DNA from: Chitinophagaceae bacterium IBVUCB1
GTDB lineage: Bacteria > Bacteroidota > Bacteroidia > Chitinophagales > Chitinophagaceae
Direction: 5' to 3'
NCBI GenBank assembly: GCA_002127285.1
Contig: NFUW01000002.1
Location: 768,744-832,743 of the forward strand
Length of the DNA stretch: 64,000 nt
Position numbers and translations under genes: made by a program. The notes under the pieces are model-generated. The model searched no databases and was not told where the DNA came from. It worked only from the letters and a program-made list of their open reading frames with translations. Position 1 is the first letter of the stretch. Every line of letters begins with the position of its first letter. Shown piece after piece: positions 27,418-37,161 of the stretch.

Positions 27418-28377
27418 ATGAAGTGTATACTCACGTTTTTATTCGTTTGTAGTATAGTTTTTACTGCATGTGAAAAGGAAAAAATAACACCTCAGCAAAC
27501 TACAACAATTAGTACAGGCACAACTGCCAATTTGTATAAAGTTCTTATCACAAAAGACAATACTATTATTGTAACAGGGGGCAAAAGATATGAAACATCA
27601 GAAATGTTAATTTCCAGAGATAATGGTAACACTTGGCAACTGCAATCAATACCCGAAGCAGGTAAAGCATTGCATACTATTTGCCAGGGACCCAATGACA
27701 ATCTTTTTGCCACAGGTATAGATAGTAAACTACTAATATCTAAAGATGATGGAAAAACGTGGCAATTAAGACAACTGAGTATCTGGAGACCATGTAATGG
27801 TATAGCTTTTGATAAAAAATACTTCGGCTATGTAATATCTGACGAAGCACAGAAAAAAGGAATTATCGCAACTATTAATATTGATGGAGAAATATTAAAT
27901 AAACAAGAATACCCATTTGGACTAAATGATATACAATTAGATGGAGATACTGTTTTTATTAGTGGTTATGGAGCAATATTAAAAACAACTAATCAGGGGC
28001 AGACATGGCAATACTTAGATATTAAAAACGACAACTTTACTGCAATTGCTTATACTAATACAAGAAAACTTTGGGTATGCGGCTCTGGTGGTAGTATTTA
28101 TCGTTCTTATGATGCGGGAAACAGCTGGGAAAAACTAAGAAACGGCAACAGCATTACAAAGAAAAAATATGTCTTTCGCGATATAATCTTCATTAATGAT
28201 AATGAAGGCTGGGCTATTGGTGATGAAGGTTTGATAATTCATACTAATGACGCCGGAGATTCATGGAAAGAAATAGAACAATTTACTAAGGCTGGGCTGA
28301 GAAGTATTACCCAGATGCAAGATGGCACCCTACTTATTTGCGGCGAACAAGGCGGCTTATATAAGCTGAAGCCATGA
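27418..28377 (+). CDS. Ycf48/Asp-box beta-propeller lipoprotein
   Basis: 319 residues from the ATG giving MKCILTFLFVCSIVFTACEKE, a lipoprotein signal with Cys at the lipobox (FTAC). An earlier in-frame ATG at 27340 gives 26 extra residues that would mask the signal. The mature chain has at least five Asp-box units (SRDNGNTWQ, SKDDGKTWQ, TTNQGQTWQ, SYDAGNSWE, TNDAGDSWK) spaced about 40-60 residues, as in Ycf48-like propellers. Such proteins bind ligands or assist assembly; no catalytic role can be inferred. Confidence 0.8.
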   Translation: MKCILTFLFVCSIVFTACEKEKITPQQTTTISTGTTANLYKVLITKDNTIIVTGGKRYETSEMLISRDNGNTWQLQSIPEAGKALHTICQGPNDNLFATGIDSKLLISKDDGKTWQLRQLSIWRPCNGIAFDKKYFGYVISDEAQKKGIIATINIDGEILNKQEYPFGLNDIQLDGDTVFISGYGAILKTTNQGQTWQYLDIKNDNFTAIAYTNTRKLWVCGSGGSIYRSYDAGNSWEKLRNGNSITKKKYVFRDIIFINDNEGWAIGDEGLIIHTNDAGDSWKEIEQFTKAGLRSITQMQDGTLLICGEQGGLYKLKP

Positions 28378-28413
28378 TTTATTTACTAACCCAAATAAGT
28401 CGGTTATTAGGGT

Positions 28414-28421
28414 TATCTTTG
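28414..28421 (+). promoter_or_regulatory. -7 promoter box TATCTTTG for lysS
   Basis: Full match to TAnnTTTG followed by CA, 39 nt before the lysS ATG. A -33 element is not evident. Confidence 0.5.
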
Positions 28422-28460
28422 CACACATTTCATTACATCTATTAAGTATATACAATATAT

Positions 28461-29981
28461 ATGCAAGCTACGTTAAGCGAACAGGAAGTAGTAAGGCGCG
28501 AAAAACTGAGTGAACTGGAGCAATTAGGCATTAATCCCTACCCTGCTCCGCTGTACGAAATAACACATACTGCTAAGGAAATAAAGGACAATTATACCGA
28601 AGAGAATAAAGCGGATTACAAGCAAGTATCTGTAGCTGGCCGTATCATGAGTGTACGTGATATGGGCAAAGCAAACTTTGCAGTGCTTCAAGACAGTACA
28701 GGACGCATACAGATATACATAAAAGGAGATGAAATATGCCCTGGCGATGATAAAACATTGTATAATACGGTTTGGAAAAAGCTGCTGGACTTAGGTGATA
28801 TTATTGGCGTAAAGGGCTATGTATTTACTACCAAAACGGGTGAAACATCTATACATGTTCAGGAGTTTACACTACTCACAAAATCGCTACGCCCATTACC
28901 TGTTGTAAAAGAAAAAGATGGAGAGGCGTTTGATGCGGTTACTGATATAGAGTTCAAATACCGTCAGCGGTATGCCGATCTGATTGTTAATCCTGCAGTA
29001 AAAGACACTTTCACCAAAATAACTAAAATGAAAAATGCCATCAGGGAATACCTGAATGAGCATGGCGCATTGGAAGTAGATACACCCGTGCTGCAAAGCA
29101 TCCCCGGTGGTGCTACCGCCCGTCCGTTTACCACACACCATAATGCATTAGACATACCATTATACCTGCGTATTGCTAATGAGCTATACCTGAAACGCCT
29201 GATAGTTGGTGGTTTTGATTGGGTGTTCGAATTCAGCCGCAACTTCCGAAACGAAGGTATGGATAGGACGCACAACCCTGAATTTACTATTCTCGAATTT
29301 TACGTTGCGTATAAAGACTATTTGTGGATGATGGACACCACAGAGCAACTATTAGAGAAAACTGCCATTGCTACAAATGGCACACCAGTTGCCAATGTAA
29401 ATGGTGTAGAAATTAGCTTTAAAGCGCCCTACAAGCGCATCAGCATATATGATGCAATCAAAGAACATACAGGCATAGACATCAGCCAAATGAATGAAGA
29501 TGGATTGCGAGATGTGTGTAAGCAACTGCATATAGAAACTGATGCAAGTATGGGTAAAGGAAAGCTGATAGACGAAATATTTGGTGGCAAATGCGAGAAG
29601 CACTACATACAGCCAACATTCATCATAGACTACCCTATCGAGATGAGCCCGTTGACAAAAAAGCATAGGGAAAAAGCCGGGTTGGTTGAACGCTTTGAAT
29701 TGATAGTAAACGGCAAAGAAATAGCCAATGCGTATAGCGAGTTGAATGACCCGATTGACCAGCGCGAACGCTTTGAAGAACAAGTAGCACTGATGGAACG
29801 AGGTGATGATGAAGCAATGTATATAGACTACGACTTTCTGCGCGCATTAGAATACGGGATGCCACCTACTGCAGGTATTGGTATTGGTATAGAACGGCTG
29901 GCTATGCTACTTACAAGCAATGTGTCTATACAAGATGTATTACTCTTTCCGCAAATGAGGCCTGAAAAAACAACTGAATAA
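28461..29981 (+). CDS. lysS: Lysyl-tRNA synthetase, class II
   Basis: 506 residues, standard length. It charges tRNA-Lys. An N-terminal OB-fold anticodon-binding domain occupies about residues 55-160 ([16 protein letters not shown]). The catalytic domain has motif 2 in [15 protein letters not shown] and motif 3 in [33 protein letters not shown] and [14 protein letters not shown] are the active-site segments that separate LysRS from AspRS and AsnRS. A single-gene unit with a terminator shared with the convergent trmH. Confidence 0.96.
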   Translation: MQATLSEQEVVRREKLSELEQLGINPYPAPLYEITHTAKEIKDNYTEENKADYKQVSVAGRIMSVRDMGKANFAVLQDSTGRIQIYIKGDEICPGDDKTLYNTVWKKLLDLGDIIGVKGYVFTTKTGETSIHVQEFTLLTKSLRPLPVVKEKDGEAFDAVTDIEFKYRQRYADLIVNPAVKDTFTKITKMKNAIREYLNEHGALEVDTPVLQSIPGGATARPFTTHHNALDIPLYLRIANELYLKRLIVGGFDWVFEFSRNFRNEGMDRTHNPEFTILEFYVAYKDYLWMMDTTEQLLEKTAIATNGTPVANVNGVEISFKAPYKRISIYDAIKEHTGIDISQMNEDGLRDVCKQLHIETDASMGKGKLIDEIFGGKCEKHYIQPTFIIDYPIEMSPLTKKHREKAGLVERFELIVNGKEIANAYSELNDPIDQRERFEEQVALMERGDDEAMYIDYDFLRALEYGMPPTAGIGIGIERLAMLLTSNVSIQDVLLFPQMRPEKTTE

Positions 29982-29988
29982 TTAAAAA

Positions 29989-30024
29989 AACTAATCCCAC
30001 CATATTGAGTGGGATTAGTTTTTA
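29989..30024. terminator. Bidirectional terminator between lysS and trmH
   Basis: Twelve-bp perfect stem AACTAATCCCAC/GTGGGATTAGTT (29989-30000 and 30009-30020) with an 8-nt loop. It is flanked by A-tracts on the left and T-tracts on the right, so it can end transcription from both sides; the trmH stop codon abuts it. Confidence 0.8.
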
Positions 30025-30630
30025 TTCAAAGCCTTCTGTTTCTGCACCAACAAGTCCCCATTTATCAGCTAAAGCTGCACGTTGCTCAATCGGTAACCTA
30101 GTTTCTCCATTGTACATCCCCTTTGCTTCACGCTGACGGTATGCTTCATAAAGCGATACAGCACATGCCACGGATATATTGAGTGACTTCACCATACCCA
30201 CTTGCGGTATTACAAAATTTCCATTACAATACTGTAAACATTCTTCTGTAACGCCTGCATGTTCATTACCAAATACTAAAGCTACAGGTTGTGCCATATT
30301 CAATTCGTACAAAGACACAGCTTGCTTGCCAAGATGAGTAGCGTATATGTTGTGAAACTTTTCCTTAACTGCAGCCATACACTCAGCCGTATTATCAAAC
30401 TGGTGAATAGTGAGCCATCCCGCCGCGCTGGCAGAACTTTTCTTGCCAAATTTGGCATGGCGTTTAATGATATTGTTCAGCACAAATATTTCTTGAATAC
30501 CCACAGAATCGCAAGTACGCATTACGGCAGCTATATTATGAGGGTCAAATATATTTTCCATTACAACCGTCAGGTCAGGCTGGCGGTGTGTCAATACCCT
30601 TGTTATACGTTCTCTTCTTTCAGGTGTCAT
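30022..30630 (-). CDS. trmH: tRNA (guanosine-18-2'-O)-methyltransferase
   Basis: 202 residues, a SPOUT-fold enzyme. The start MTPERRERITRVLTHRQPDL and the next block DPHNIAAVMRTCDSVGI follow TrmH. The knot region is VALVFGNEHAGVTEEC, then VIPQVGMVKSLNISVACAV with the Asn-Ser-type SAM contact. It methylates the ribose of G18 in tRNA. Convergent with lysS. The match is stronger to TrmH than to the RlmB branch because the N-terminal substrate-binding domain of RlmB is absent. Confidence 0.88.
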   Translation of the reverse strand: MTPERRERITRVLTHRQPDLTVVMENIFDPHNIAAVMRTCDSVGIQEIFVLNNIIKRHAKFGKKSSASAAGWLTIHQFDNTAECMAAVKEKFHNIYATHLGKQAVSLYELNMAQPVALVFGNEHAGVTEECLQYCNGNFVIPQVGMVKSLNISVACAVSLYEAYRQREAKGMYNGETRLPIEQRAALADKWGLVGAETEGFE

Positions 30631-30670
30631 AATACAGCAGATAAATCATAAATACCTGAACAGCCAGGCA

Positions 30671-31066
30671 TTAATTAAAATGCTCTAAAACAACCGAAAT
30701 GGCGTTATTAGTCAGCGGTTTGTTTAAAAACTGTTTTACTGAACTATAGCCTTTTACTTTTGCTATATCATTCTCATTAATGGAAGAAGATAACATGTAA
30801 ATAGAATAGCCTTGCCTGATAGCTTCGGGTAAATTTTCAAAAGCTTCTACAAACTCAAAACCATTCATAACAGGCATTTGTATATCTACAAAAACAACGG
30901 TTTGTGTAGTAGTTACTGGTAAGGTTTTAATATAAACTAGCGCATCTGTAGCCTGTTGAAAGGCATTGACAGTTTCAGACCTACCTGTATTTTTTATTAT
31001 TTTCTCTGCAATAAAGCAGTCAAGCTTACTATCGTCTACTACTATAAAATTTAAAGGAGTGTTCAT
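30671..31066 (-). CDS. Stand-alone receiver-domain response regulator
   Basis: 131 residues, one CheY-like receiver and nothing else. The acidic pair is D11-D12 (FIVVDDSK), the phosphorylated residue D61 (VVFVDIQMPVMNGFEF), the signalling residue is Ser in MLSSS, and the conserved Lys is K116 (FLNKPL). As a single-domain regulator it should pass phosphate on or act by protein contact. It is the last gene of a five-gene run and begins 3 bp after the receiver-kinase hybrid, so it is a likely partner of the kinases upstream. Confidence 0.88.
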   Translation of the reverse strand: MNTPLNFIVVDDSKLDCFIAEKIIKNTGRSETVNAFQQATDALVYIKTLPVTTTQTVVFVDIQMPVMNGFEFVEAFENLPEAIRQGYSIYMLSSSINENDIAKVKGYSSVKQFLNKPLTNNAISVVLEHFN

Positions 31067-31069
31067 TGT

Positions 31070-32161
31070 TTACTTACTTGGTATTGTAACTATAAAAGTA
31101 GTGCCTTCACCGGGCTTAGATTGTACGTCTATCTTTCCATTCAACTTGCCTAACGCATCTTTCACATTGTACAAACCAAAGCCAGAGCCAACTTCTTCAT
31201 TCGTAGCTCTGAAGAACATATTGAATATCTGTCCGATATTATTCTCATGTATGCCTATGCCATTATCTTTTACTGCAATAATAGCCTGACCTTTAATAAC
31301 TTCAATATTCAGATTAACTAACTTATCGGCTTTGCTTTTCTGCTGATATTTAAACGCGTTTGACAATAAATTGTTTAGAATAATCTTCAATGACACATCA
31401 TCTGAACGAAATGTTTCAGTTTGATTAACAATATAGTCAAACTTTACATTGTTCATCTTACTTGTTACTTCGTAAATATCGCATACTTCTTTAGATAGGT
31501 CTGCAAATTGTATATCTTCTATCTCTACTTCGCCACGGCGGATACTATAATAATCGTGCAGGTTTTGTATGTAGTTATCCAATCGCAACATAGCATTCTC
31601 CATCATATCCAGCATGCTCTTTATCTCCGCTACATCGTCTGTGTTTTTAGACAGGTCTATAATGCCTAATACGCTCAATATAGGGCCACGCATATCGTGT
31701 GTGGCACTATAGGCAAACTTATCCAACTCGTTATATGCCTTCTGTAACTCTTCGTTTTTTATGGCTAATAATGCAGTAGTAATATAAAACTTATGTGCCT
31801 GGTCTATTGAGGAGCGTATATCTTCTTCAGACCACGGTTTTTTAATATACCTGAATACATGCCCACGGTTGATGGCATTGATTACTGACTCTATATCTGC
31901 GTATCCGGTGATTAATATCCTGACAGGATTGGGAAATTCTTTGCGTATTTCCTCAAAAAATTCAACACCTGTTTTATCAGGCATTTTCTGGTCGCTCAGT
32001 ATTACGCTTATATCAGGGTTCTGTCGTAGATGGTTGATAGCCTCATCTGTATTATTGGCTATATAAACATTGTAGTCAAAACGGAATGATGCTTTGAAAC
32101 TGACGAGATTATTCTGCTCGTCATCAATGTATAGTACCTTTATTTTATCCTTACTGCTCAC
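31070..32161 (-). CDS. Receiver-histidine kinase hybrid (REC-HisKA-HATPase)
   Basis: 363 residues, soluble. Receiver domain at about 8-122 with D13-D14, phosphorylatable D57 (VILSDQKMPDKTG) and K108; a short helix; HisKA with H155 in YSATHDMRGPILS; and a HATPase_c domain at about 255-360 (ILNNLLSNAFKYQ, AVKDNGIGI, GSGFGLYNV). The order receiver first, kinase second means its kinase is probably controlled by phosphate received from another kinase. The start is a GTG overlapping the stop of the upstream sensor kinase (TAGTG), giving tight coupling. Its receiver is close to the stand-alone protein at 37162. Confidence 0.9.
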   Translation of the reverse strand: MSSKDKIKVLYIDDEQNNLVSFKASFRFDYNVYIANNTDEAINHLRQNPDISVILSDQKMPDKTGVEFFEEIRKEFPNPVRILITGYADIESVINAINRGHVFRYIKKPWSEEDIRSSIDQAHKFYITTALLAIKNEELQKAYNELDKFAYSATHDMRGPILSVLGIIDLSKNTDDVAEIKSMLDMMENAMLRLDNYIQNLHDYYSIRRGEVEIEDIQFADLSKEVCDIYEVTSKMNNVKFDYIVNQTETFRSDDVSLKIILNNLLSNAFKYQQKSKADKLVNLNIEVIKGQAIIAVKDNGIGIHENNIGQIFNMFFRATNEEVGSGFGLYNVKDALGKLNGKIDVQSKPGEGTTFIVTIPSK

Positions 32162-34326
32162 TAAGCAATATTTAAATTTTGATGGATAATCGGAATTTCA
32201 ATGATAAACTCAGTACCTACTCCCATTTCAGAATTTACGGTAATTGTACCATTATGTTTCACAATAGTATTATATGCAATTGACAATCCCAAACCAGTAC
32301 CCTCACCTACATCTTTTGTAGTAAAGAAAGGTTCAAATAACTTTTTCTTTGTTTCTTCGGTCATACCCGTACCGTTGTCCCTCACGCTTATTAATACGTT
32401 TCGATCATTAGCACTGGTAGATATGGTTAATGCCCCACCCTTTTCCTCCTGATACCTTGCTTTTATAGCATACAAGGCATTAGAAATTATGTTCATAAAT
32501 ACCTGGTTTAGTTTGCCGGGGTAGCACTCTACTAAAGGCAATTCTGAATATTGCTTAATTATCTCTATCCTGTTGTCAAGTTGATTATTGACTATTACTA
32601 ATGTAGAATCTATACCATCGTTAATGTCGGCACGTTTCAAGTCGTCTTCGTCAAGACGAGAGAATATACGCAACCCTTTTACTATTTCGGCAGTTCGGCT
32701 GGAGCCTTCATTAATACCATTTATCAGGTAGTCAATTTCAGTTTTCAGGTAATCGAAATCGTATTCCTGTTTTAAATCTTCAATCTGTTGTTTTTTATCC
32801 TCCAAAGTGCCATCAGACAATGAAATACCTTCAATCTGATTAAGCATTTCAATCACCATTTCTACGTCGCGCTTCAATGGTTTTACATTTGAAGTAACAA
32901 AGTTTATCGGATTATTAATTTCGTGAGCTATACCTGCTGTCAACTGACCAAGCGATGCCATTTTCTCAGACTCTACCAGTTGCATCTCTGCTTCTTTCAA
33001 GTCTTTCAGGGTTTTGTTCAGTTCATCGTTCGATGCCCTTAATTCTTGAGTGCGTTCTGTTACTTTTGCCTCAAGCACTACGTTTTGTTCTCTTACTATG
33101 CGTGCATTCTCTTCTACGGCCTTCAAGGTTTGTGCTTGCGCAACTTCTCTTTCTTTTCTAAGAATATTAATTTTATCAGCCAATGCAAATGACAGCAACA
33201 CTACTTCGATAGCAGAGCCGATGGCTAAAATGGAAGAGGTAAAGTTGTTATATGCAAATACACCAAAGTCTTTTAAAACAAATACAGTAGCTCCTAATAA
33301 CAAAATCGTCCATGCTACAATAAAAAACAATGCAGACTTGTTCCCTTTCTTTAGTACTACGAAAGACAGATACAATACATATAGAGAACCAACAATAGTA
33401 TTTAGTTGCATCACGCTAAAGCTGAGCATTTTCAGTCCAGCGAAAACTGCAACTATGGCAAATACAAATATACCAATCAGGATATTCAGGCCTTTTGTTA
33501 GTTTAGGGGCTAATATGCGCGTTTGCAAAAACTCCTTTACAAATACCATGGCAGCAAGGCCGCCTAATGAGGGAAAAAGGTAAACGCTGTTTTGCGCCAT
33601 CCAAGTAGAGCCGGGCCAAAGAAAACGAAACGCATAACCTGACAAACTCGCTTGCGATAGTGCCAATGCGAGAATGTATAAAACATAGTACAGATAGCCT
33701 TTATCCTTTGTAGTAAAGTATATGAACAGATTATAAAATAGCATCACTAATATGATGCCAAAGAATAGCCCGTAAATCACGTCTTTATTCATTAAAGACT
33801 CAAAAACAGACTTGGTATCACCTACAAACATGGGTAACACCATCTGTTCCCCACTCTTTACCCTTAAATAAAAAGTTTGTGTCTCTCCTTGCTCTATGTC
33901 AAGAGCAAATACATGGTTCTGGTTGTTGTATAAACGCTCGTTATATTTTTTAAATTCACCCTCTGCCTGTTTCGTGATACTACCATCCGGTTTAATACTA
34001 TATAATATCGCCTCGTCTATAGTGGGTTGGTCTAATTCAAGCAATAGTTTATTATTCCTGGTGTTGTTTTGTATCTGAAACCTAACCCAAAATGCATTAG
34101 GGCTTACACCTAAATTGGGAACATCTGAGAATGACTCCTTAAATCGCTGAGAATTAATAACATCAGGCAACGTCATTTTGCCTGTCGAATCTTCAAAAAT
34201 AGCAACATACTTGCCTATTGATTTTGTAATCCCATCGTTTGAAAAAGACAAGATAGGCTGCGCTACGGACTTGAAACCTTGTAATAGTAATAAGAAGAAA
34301 ATCAATACGACTTTCAGGTAATTCAT
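32161..34326 (-). CDS. 7TMR-DISM sensor histidine kinase
   Basis: 721 residues. After a signal peptide (VVLIFFLLLLQGFKSVAQ) comes an extracytoplasmic 7TMR-DISMED2 beta domain (about 30-165, with VPNLGVSPNAFWVRF). Seven membrane segments follow (about 180-385), then a coiled coil (about 390-455). HisKA follows (GQLTAGIAHEINNPINFV, His at about 467) and HATPase_c (NIISNALYAI, VRDNGTGM, GTGLGLSIAY). The DISM sensor is thought to bind small molecules, often carbohydrate-like. It sits between the oxidase gene (57 bp) and the receiver-kinase gene (overlap) in the putative signalling operon. Confidence 0.92.
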   Translation of the reverse strand: MNYLKVVLIFFLLLLQGFKSVAQPILSFSNDGITKSIGKYVAIFEDSTGKMTLPDVINSQRFKESFSDVPNLGVSPNAFWVRFQIQNNTRNNKLLLELDQPTIDEAILYSIKPDGSITKQAEGEFKKYNERLYNNQNHVFALDIEQGETQTFYLRVKSGEQMVLPMFVGDTKSVFESLMNKDVIYGLFFGIILVMLFYNLFIYFTTKDKGYLYYVLYILALALSQASLSGYAFRFLWPGSTWMAQNSVYLFPSLGGLAAMVFVKEFLQTRILAPKLTKGLNILIGIFVFAIVAVFAGLKMLSFSVMQLNTIVGSLYVLYLSFVVLKKGNKSALFFIVAWTILLLGATVFVLKDFGVFAYNNFTSSILAIGSAIEVVLLSFALADKINILRKEREVAQAQTLKAVEENARIVREQNVVLEAKVTERTQELRASNDELNKTLKDLKEAEMQLVESEKMASLGQLTAGIAHEINNPINFVTSNVKPLKRDVEMVIEMLNQIEGISLSDGTLEDKKQQIEDLKQEYDFDYLKTEIDYLINGINEGSSRTAEIVKGLRIFSRLDEDDLKRADINDGIDSTLVIVNNQLDNRIEIIKQYSELPLVECYPGKLNQVFMNIISNALYAIKARYQEEKGGALTISTSANDRNVLISVRDNGTGMTEETKKKLFEPFFTTKDVGEGTGLGLSIAYNTIVKHNGTITVNSEMGVGTEFIIEIPIIHQNLNIA

Positions 34327-34383
34327 TGCAGCATATTTACAGCTAACAAAATAGCTTCTTTATCATTATGAAACAAATATTGG

Positions 34384-35994
34384 CTACAGAATATTATATC
34401 TGCCCGGTGCCATGATATTATTCGGGTCGATTGCTTGTTTAATTTTTGAAAGAAATCGTATATATGAATCGTCAATACCAGCTTTGCTTTTCATTTGCAT
34501 ACCCATAGTAGTGTCCCTATAAGGGAAAAAACCATTTTCTTTTAGGGTGCTATTTAACTCTGCATAACATGCAGCGGCTAACTCGTCTTCTCCCTCAGCT
34601 TCTCTGTCCCAGTTTATAGACCCTATAATATTTATGGCACGCTCCGTCATGCATTGCAATGAAATGGCGGGCTCAAAAGGGTATTTGTAAACAATATTGT
34701 TGATAATGTCTATAGCCTTGCCAATGTCGTGCCCTGTGAATGGGACAATGGGCGAAAACCATATCATGCCACATTTATCCGCATCAGGGTTCATTATTTC
34801 GGGCAATGGTTTACGTTTGCGCCAATAGGTCTGTTTTATGGGGGTATTTTCAGGAATACCTATATATTTTCTGAGCAAATAAGAACGCAAAGCATCTGCT
34901 TCCCTATCGCCCGTTATACCATTGTAATGATTATGCAGTGTTTGCAACATTTCTTCCTTAGCAATTTCTACAACAAATAGCTCATCCACAAACGGTTTTA
35001 ATTCAGCTTCAATAATCGAAGCCTGAATATGCCCGTGTTCTTTACTTACAGAGCGGATGCTAATCTCTCCATTCCAGGTATTGGCTAAAGGGGCAAATGG
35101 AGTTGTTTTACGAATTACTTCCAATACCTCATTTGGATGGGTTTTACCAGGAGTACAACTATCAAATGGGTATTGCATAACAGTAGATAGCACCCTAAAG
35201 TCATTGTACATTGTAATGGTAGGCCGCACTAACCCACTGGCAGTCAAGTCCTGCAATTTGTCCATTAATGCAGGCAGTCTATTATTATCTTTCAGCCTGT
35301 ATGCGACTAATTGAAAATATTCCGGCAATTTCATCAACCATTGCGTTAATTTGGTTACAATTCCAAAATTTGATTGTGAAAATAAACCATCAATAGATGG
35401 TCCTGACCCCCACCTATAAACATTTGTTGCTGTATGGCTACCATACCTTGCAAAACCAGAAGCTACCAATTCTCCATTCGGAAGCACTGCCTCTATACCG
35501 CACACTGATGCAAAGCGGTCGGCATACAATCCGGTACCAATCCCCCTCTCAATAGCATTGCCAACAAGGCTGGAGCCAGTACTACCACCAGTAGCACTCA
35601 GTATTAATTCCGATTTTTTTTCTCTTAAAAATTCAAATAATTGCTGAAACGTAACCCCCGGCTCTAATGTTACATAACCTAATTGTTCATTGTAATCTAG
35701 TATCCGGTTCATATTGCTCAACTCTACCAATATGCTGTTATCAGCTACAGGCACTCTTGAACCATAGCCCCAATTGCAACCACGGCTGATTGGATAAACA
35801 GGTATAGCAAATTCATTTGCCAACACAATACATTGCTGCAACTGCTCTGTATTTGCAGGCTTTATTGACAAACGAATTTTCTGATTTGTATGATAATTTG
35901 TGGTTTCAGCAGCTTGCAGATACGCCATGTCCGTTAACACATTATCATCTCCAACTATGTCTTTAAGCTTTCGTACCAATATATCTTGTTCCAT
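34384..35994 (-). CDS. FAD-binding oxidoreductase, VAO/PCMH family
   Basis: 536 residues, cytosolic. The FAD-binding PP-loop domain at about 10-240 has YPISRGCNWGYGSRVP, GYVTLEPGVTFQQL, LSATGGSTGSSLVGNAIERG and YADRFASVCGIEAVLPNG; the substrate cap follows, and the end DPNNIMAPGRYN is family-typical. The stretch GPSIDGLFSQSNFGIVTKLT matches p-cresol methylhydroxylase and vanillyl-alcohol oxidase closely, so a 4-substituted phenol or similar donor is likely. A covalent FAD link cannot be judged from sequence. It lies 6 bp after the GNAT gene and 57 bp before the sensor kinase. Confidence 0.85.
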   Translation of the reverse strand: MEQDILVRKLKDIVGDDNVLTDMAYLQAAETTNYHTNQKIRLSIKPANTEQLQQCIVLANEFAIPVYPISRGCNWGYGSRVPVADNSILVELSNMNRILDYNEQLGYVTLEPGVTFQQLFEFLREKKSELILSATGGSTGSSLVGNAIERGIGTGLYADRFASVCGIEAVLPNGELVASGFARYGSHTATNVYRWGSGPSIDGLFSQSNFGIVTKLTQWLMKLPEYFQLVAYRLKDNNRLPALMDKLQDLTASGLVRPTITMYNDFRVLSTVMQYPFDSCTPGKTHPNEVLEVIRKTTPFAPLANTWNGEISIRSVSKEHGHIQASIIEAELKPFVDELFVVEIAKEEMLQTLHNHYNGITGDREADALRSYLLRKYIGIPENTPIKQTYWRKRKPLPEIMNPDADKCGMIWFSPIVPFTGHDIGKAIDIINNIVYKYPFEPAISLQCMTERAINIIGSINWDREAEGEDELAAACYAELNSTLKENGFFPYRDTTMGMQMKSKAGIDDSYIRFLSKIKQAIDPNNIMAPGRYNIL

Positions 35995-36000
35995 CTTCTA

Positions 36001-36708
36001 CTATAAATTTGGGATTTTCAAATCATATACTACATCAAGAGTGCGCCCTTTCGGACCCGTTTCATATTTATGCTGAAAAGGCTGCTTCCTTAAATCAAAT
36101 ATTATTTCCCTCTCTTCAGTTTCAGCAGTAGGCAGGTTTTCTGTATCGTTTATTATTACTGCGGTAGCTATCAGGTCTTCTTTTGGGTAGTAAAATGTAC
36201 CGTTATTACCCAAGAAAGTGGCAATTTCAAAGCCTACACGTGCACTGTTTTTCACTGTTGCAGGAGCACATAAGCCAAACATAGTAGTAAGCCTTAGCTG
36301 CTCTGTAATGGCAACAGCAGCTCTGCCAAGGTACATACTGCCAATGCCTAAACCTGCTACTTCCCTGCTATTCCACAAGCCACAAAACTCAGCAGTACCT
36401 CTTGTTGCGTAGTCCTTTACAGCATCATGTACGCTGGTGTCCATATCTTTTACCGCCTTTTCAATAGGTAGTTGATACCTGCCACCTGCAACTTGAACAC
36501 GAGCACCACCGTACACTTTTTCTCCGTCTTCAGACTCTACTAATATTACGTAAGTATCGGGGTCTTCAAACCACTCTACGTTAGCAGAGGTTATCATAGT
36601 TATACCGTATATCTTTAACACCTTCATATGCCCATCAACAAATTTGTGGCAAGACAACTTGTCATCAGGTGCCCTGAAAGCTTTTATAACAATTTTTATA
36701 TCACTCAT
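36001..36708 (-). CDS. GNAT-like protein resembling LuxI/FeeM acyl-transferring synthases
   Basis: 235 residues, no signal peptide. The arrangement resembles autoinducer and N-acyl amino acid synthases. A mid-sequence strand ends in GEKVYGGARVQ, like the position in LuxI where substrate-proximal strand residues precede an Arg. A later segment (AEFCGLWNSREVAGLGIGSM) carries the Glu/Arg-like pattern and glycine turn, and RLTTMFGLCAPATVKNSARV matches the helix-strand after the acyl-CoA/ACP site. No plain GNAT R-x-x-G-x-A loop is seen. It is the first gene of a run with the oxidase and phosphorelay genes. The fold call is moderate; the reaction is a hypothesis. Confidence 0.5.
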   Translation of the reverse strand: MSDIKIVIKAFRAPDDKLSCHKFVDGHMKVLKIYGITMITSANVEWFEDPDTYVILVESEDGEKVYGGARVQVAGGRYQLPIEKAVKDMDTSVHDAVKDYATRGTAEFCGLWNSREVAGLGIGSMYLGRAAVAITEQLRLTTMFGLCAPATVKNSARVGFEIATFLGNNGTFYYPKEDLIATAVIINDTENLPTAETEEREIIFDLRKQPFQHKYETGPKGRTLDVVYDLKIPNL

Positions 36709-37161
36709 ACCTCGAATGCAACATAATTGGTATTGATAGATAAGGGCATTCTCTTGTTTGCTTGTCTGAGTGTAGCAGAAATGCAGTGTTTTTTACTCAA
36801 TGTTTCGAAAATGCAGTTATCAACCTCTATATTATCTGTAATAGGTTACAATATTTGCAAACTACTCGCTAATAAAATTCAACATTAATGTACAGAAATA
36901 ATTCTACAATACCAATCGCTATGCTAAATTGCAGCCATTATGACATATGAATTTGAATGCAATTTCTGATACAATCGTTTTGCAATGTATCGCTTGTGCA
37001 CTTCGTTCCTCAGGTATTATAAAATCAAAATTAACCACCGGTGTTATTAAAATTCAAAAAAAAACTACATAAAACATCGAAATCCGATTTCGTATGCTTA
37101 ACTTGTAGTAAGAATAGCCTTGTAACTTTACCCCAATATTATCTTAATAAGAGCTTAATAC
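36709..37161. other. Divergent intergenic region with palindromes
   Basis: 453 bp between the GNAT-led operon and the divergent receiver gene. AT-rich, no open frame of note. It contains the palindrome-like CGAAATCCGATTTCG (37078-37092) and CACCGGTG (37036-37043), both possible operator sites. The minus-strand promoter of the operon is not obvious by TAnnTTTG matching, which may mean dependence on an activator or another sigma factor. Confidence 0.4.
37103..37130 (+). promoter_or_regulatory. Possible promoter of the receiver gene
   Basis: TTG (37103-37105), then after 17 bp TAACTTTA (37123-37130), one mismatch from TAnnTTTG, 31 nt before the ATG at 37162. It lies just after the CGAAATCCGATTTCG palindrome. 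Confidence 0.35.
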
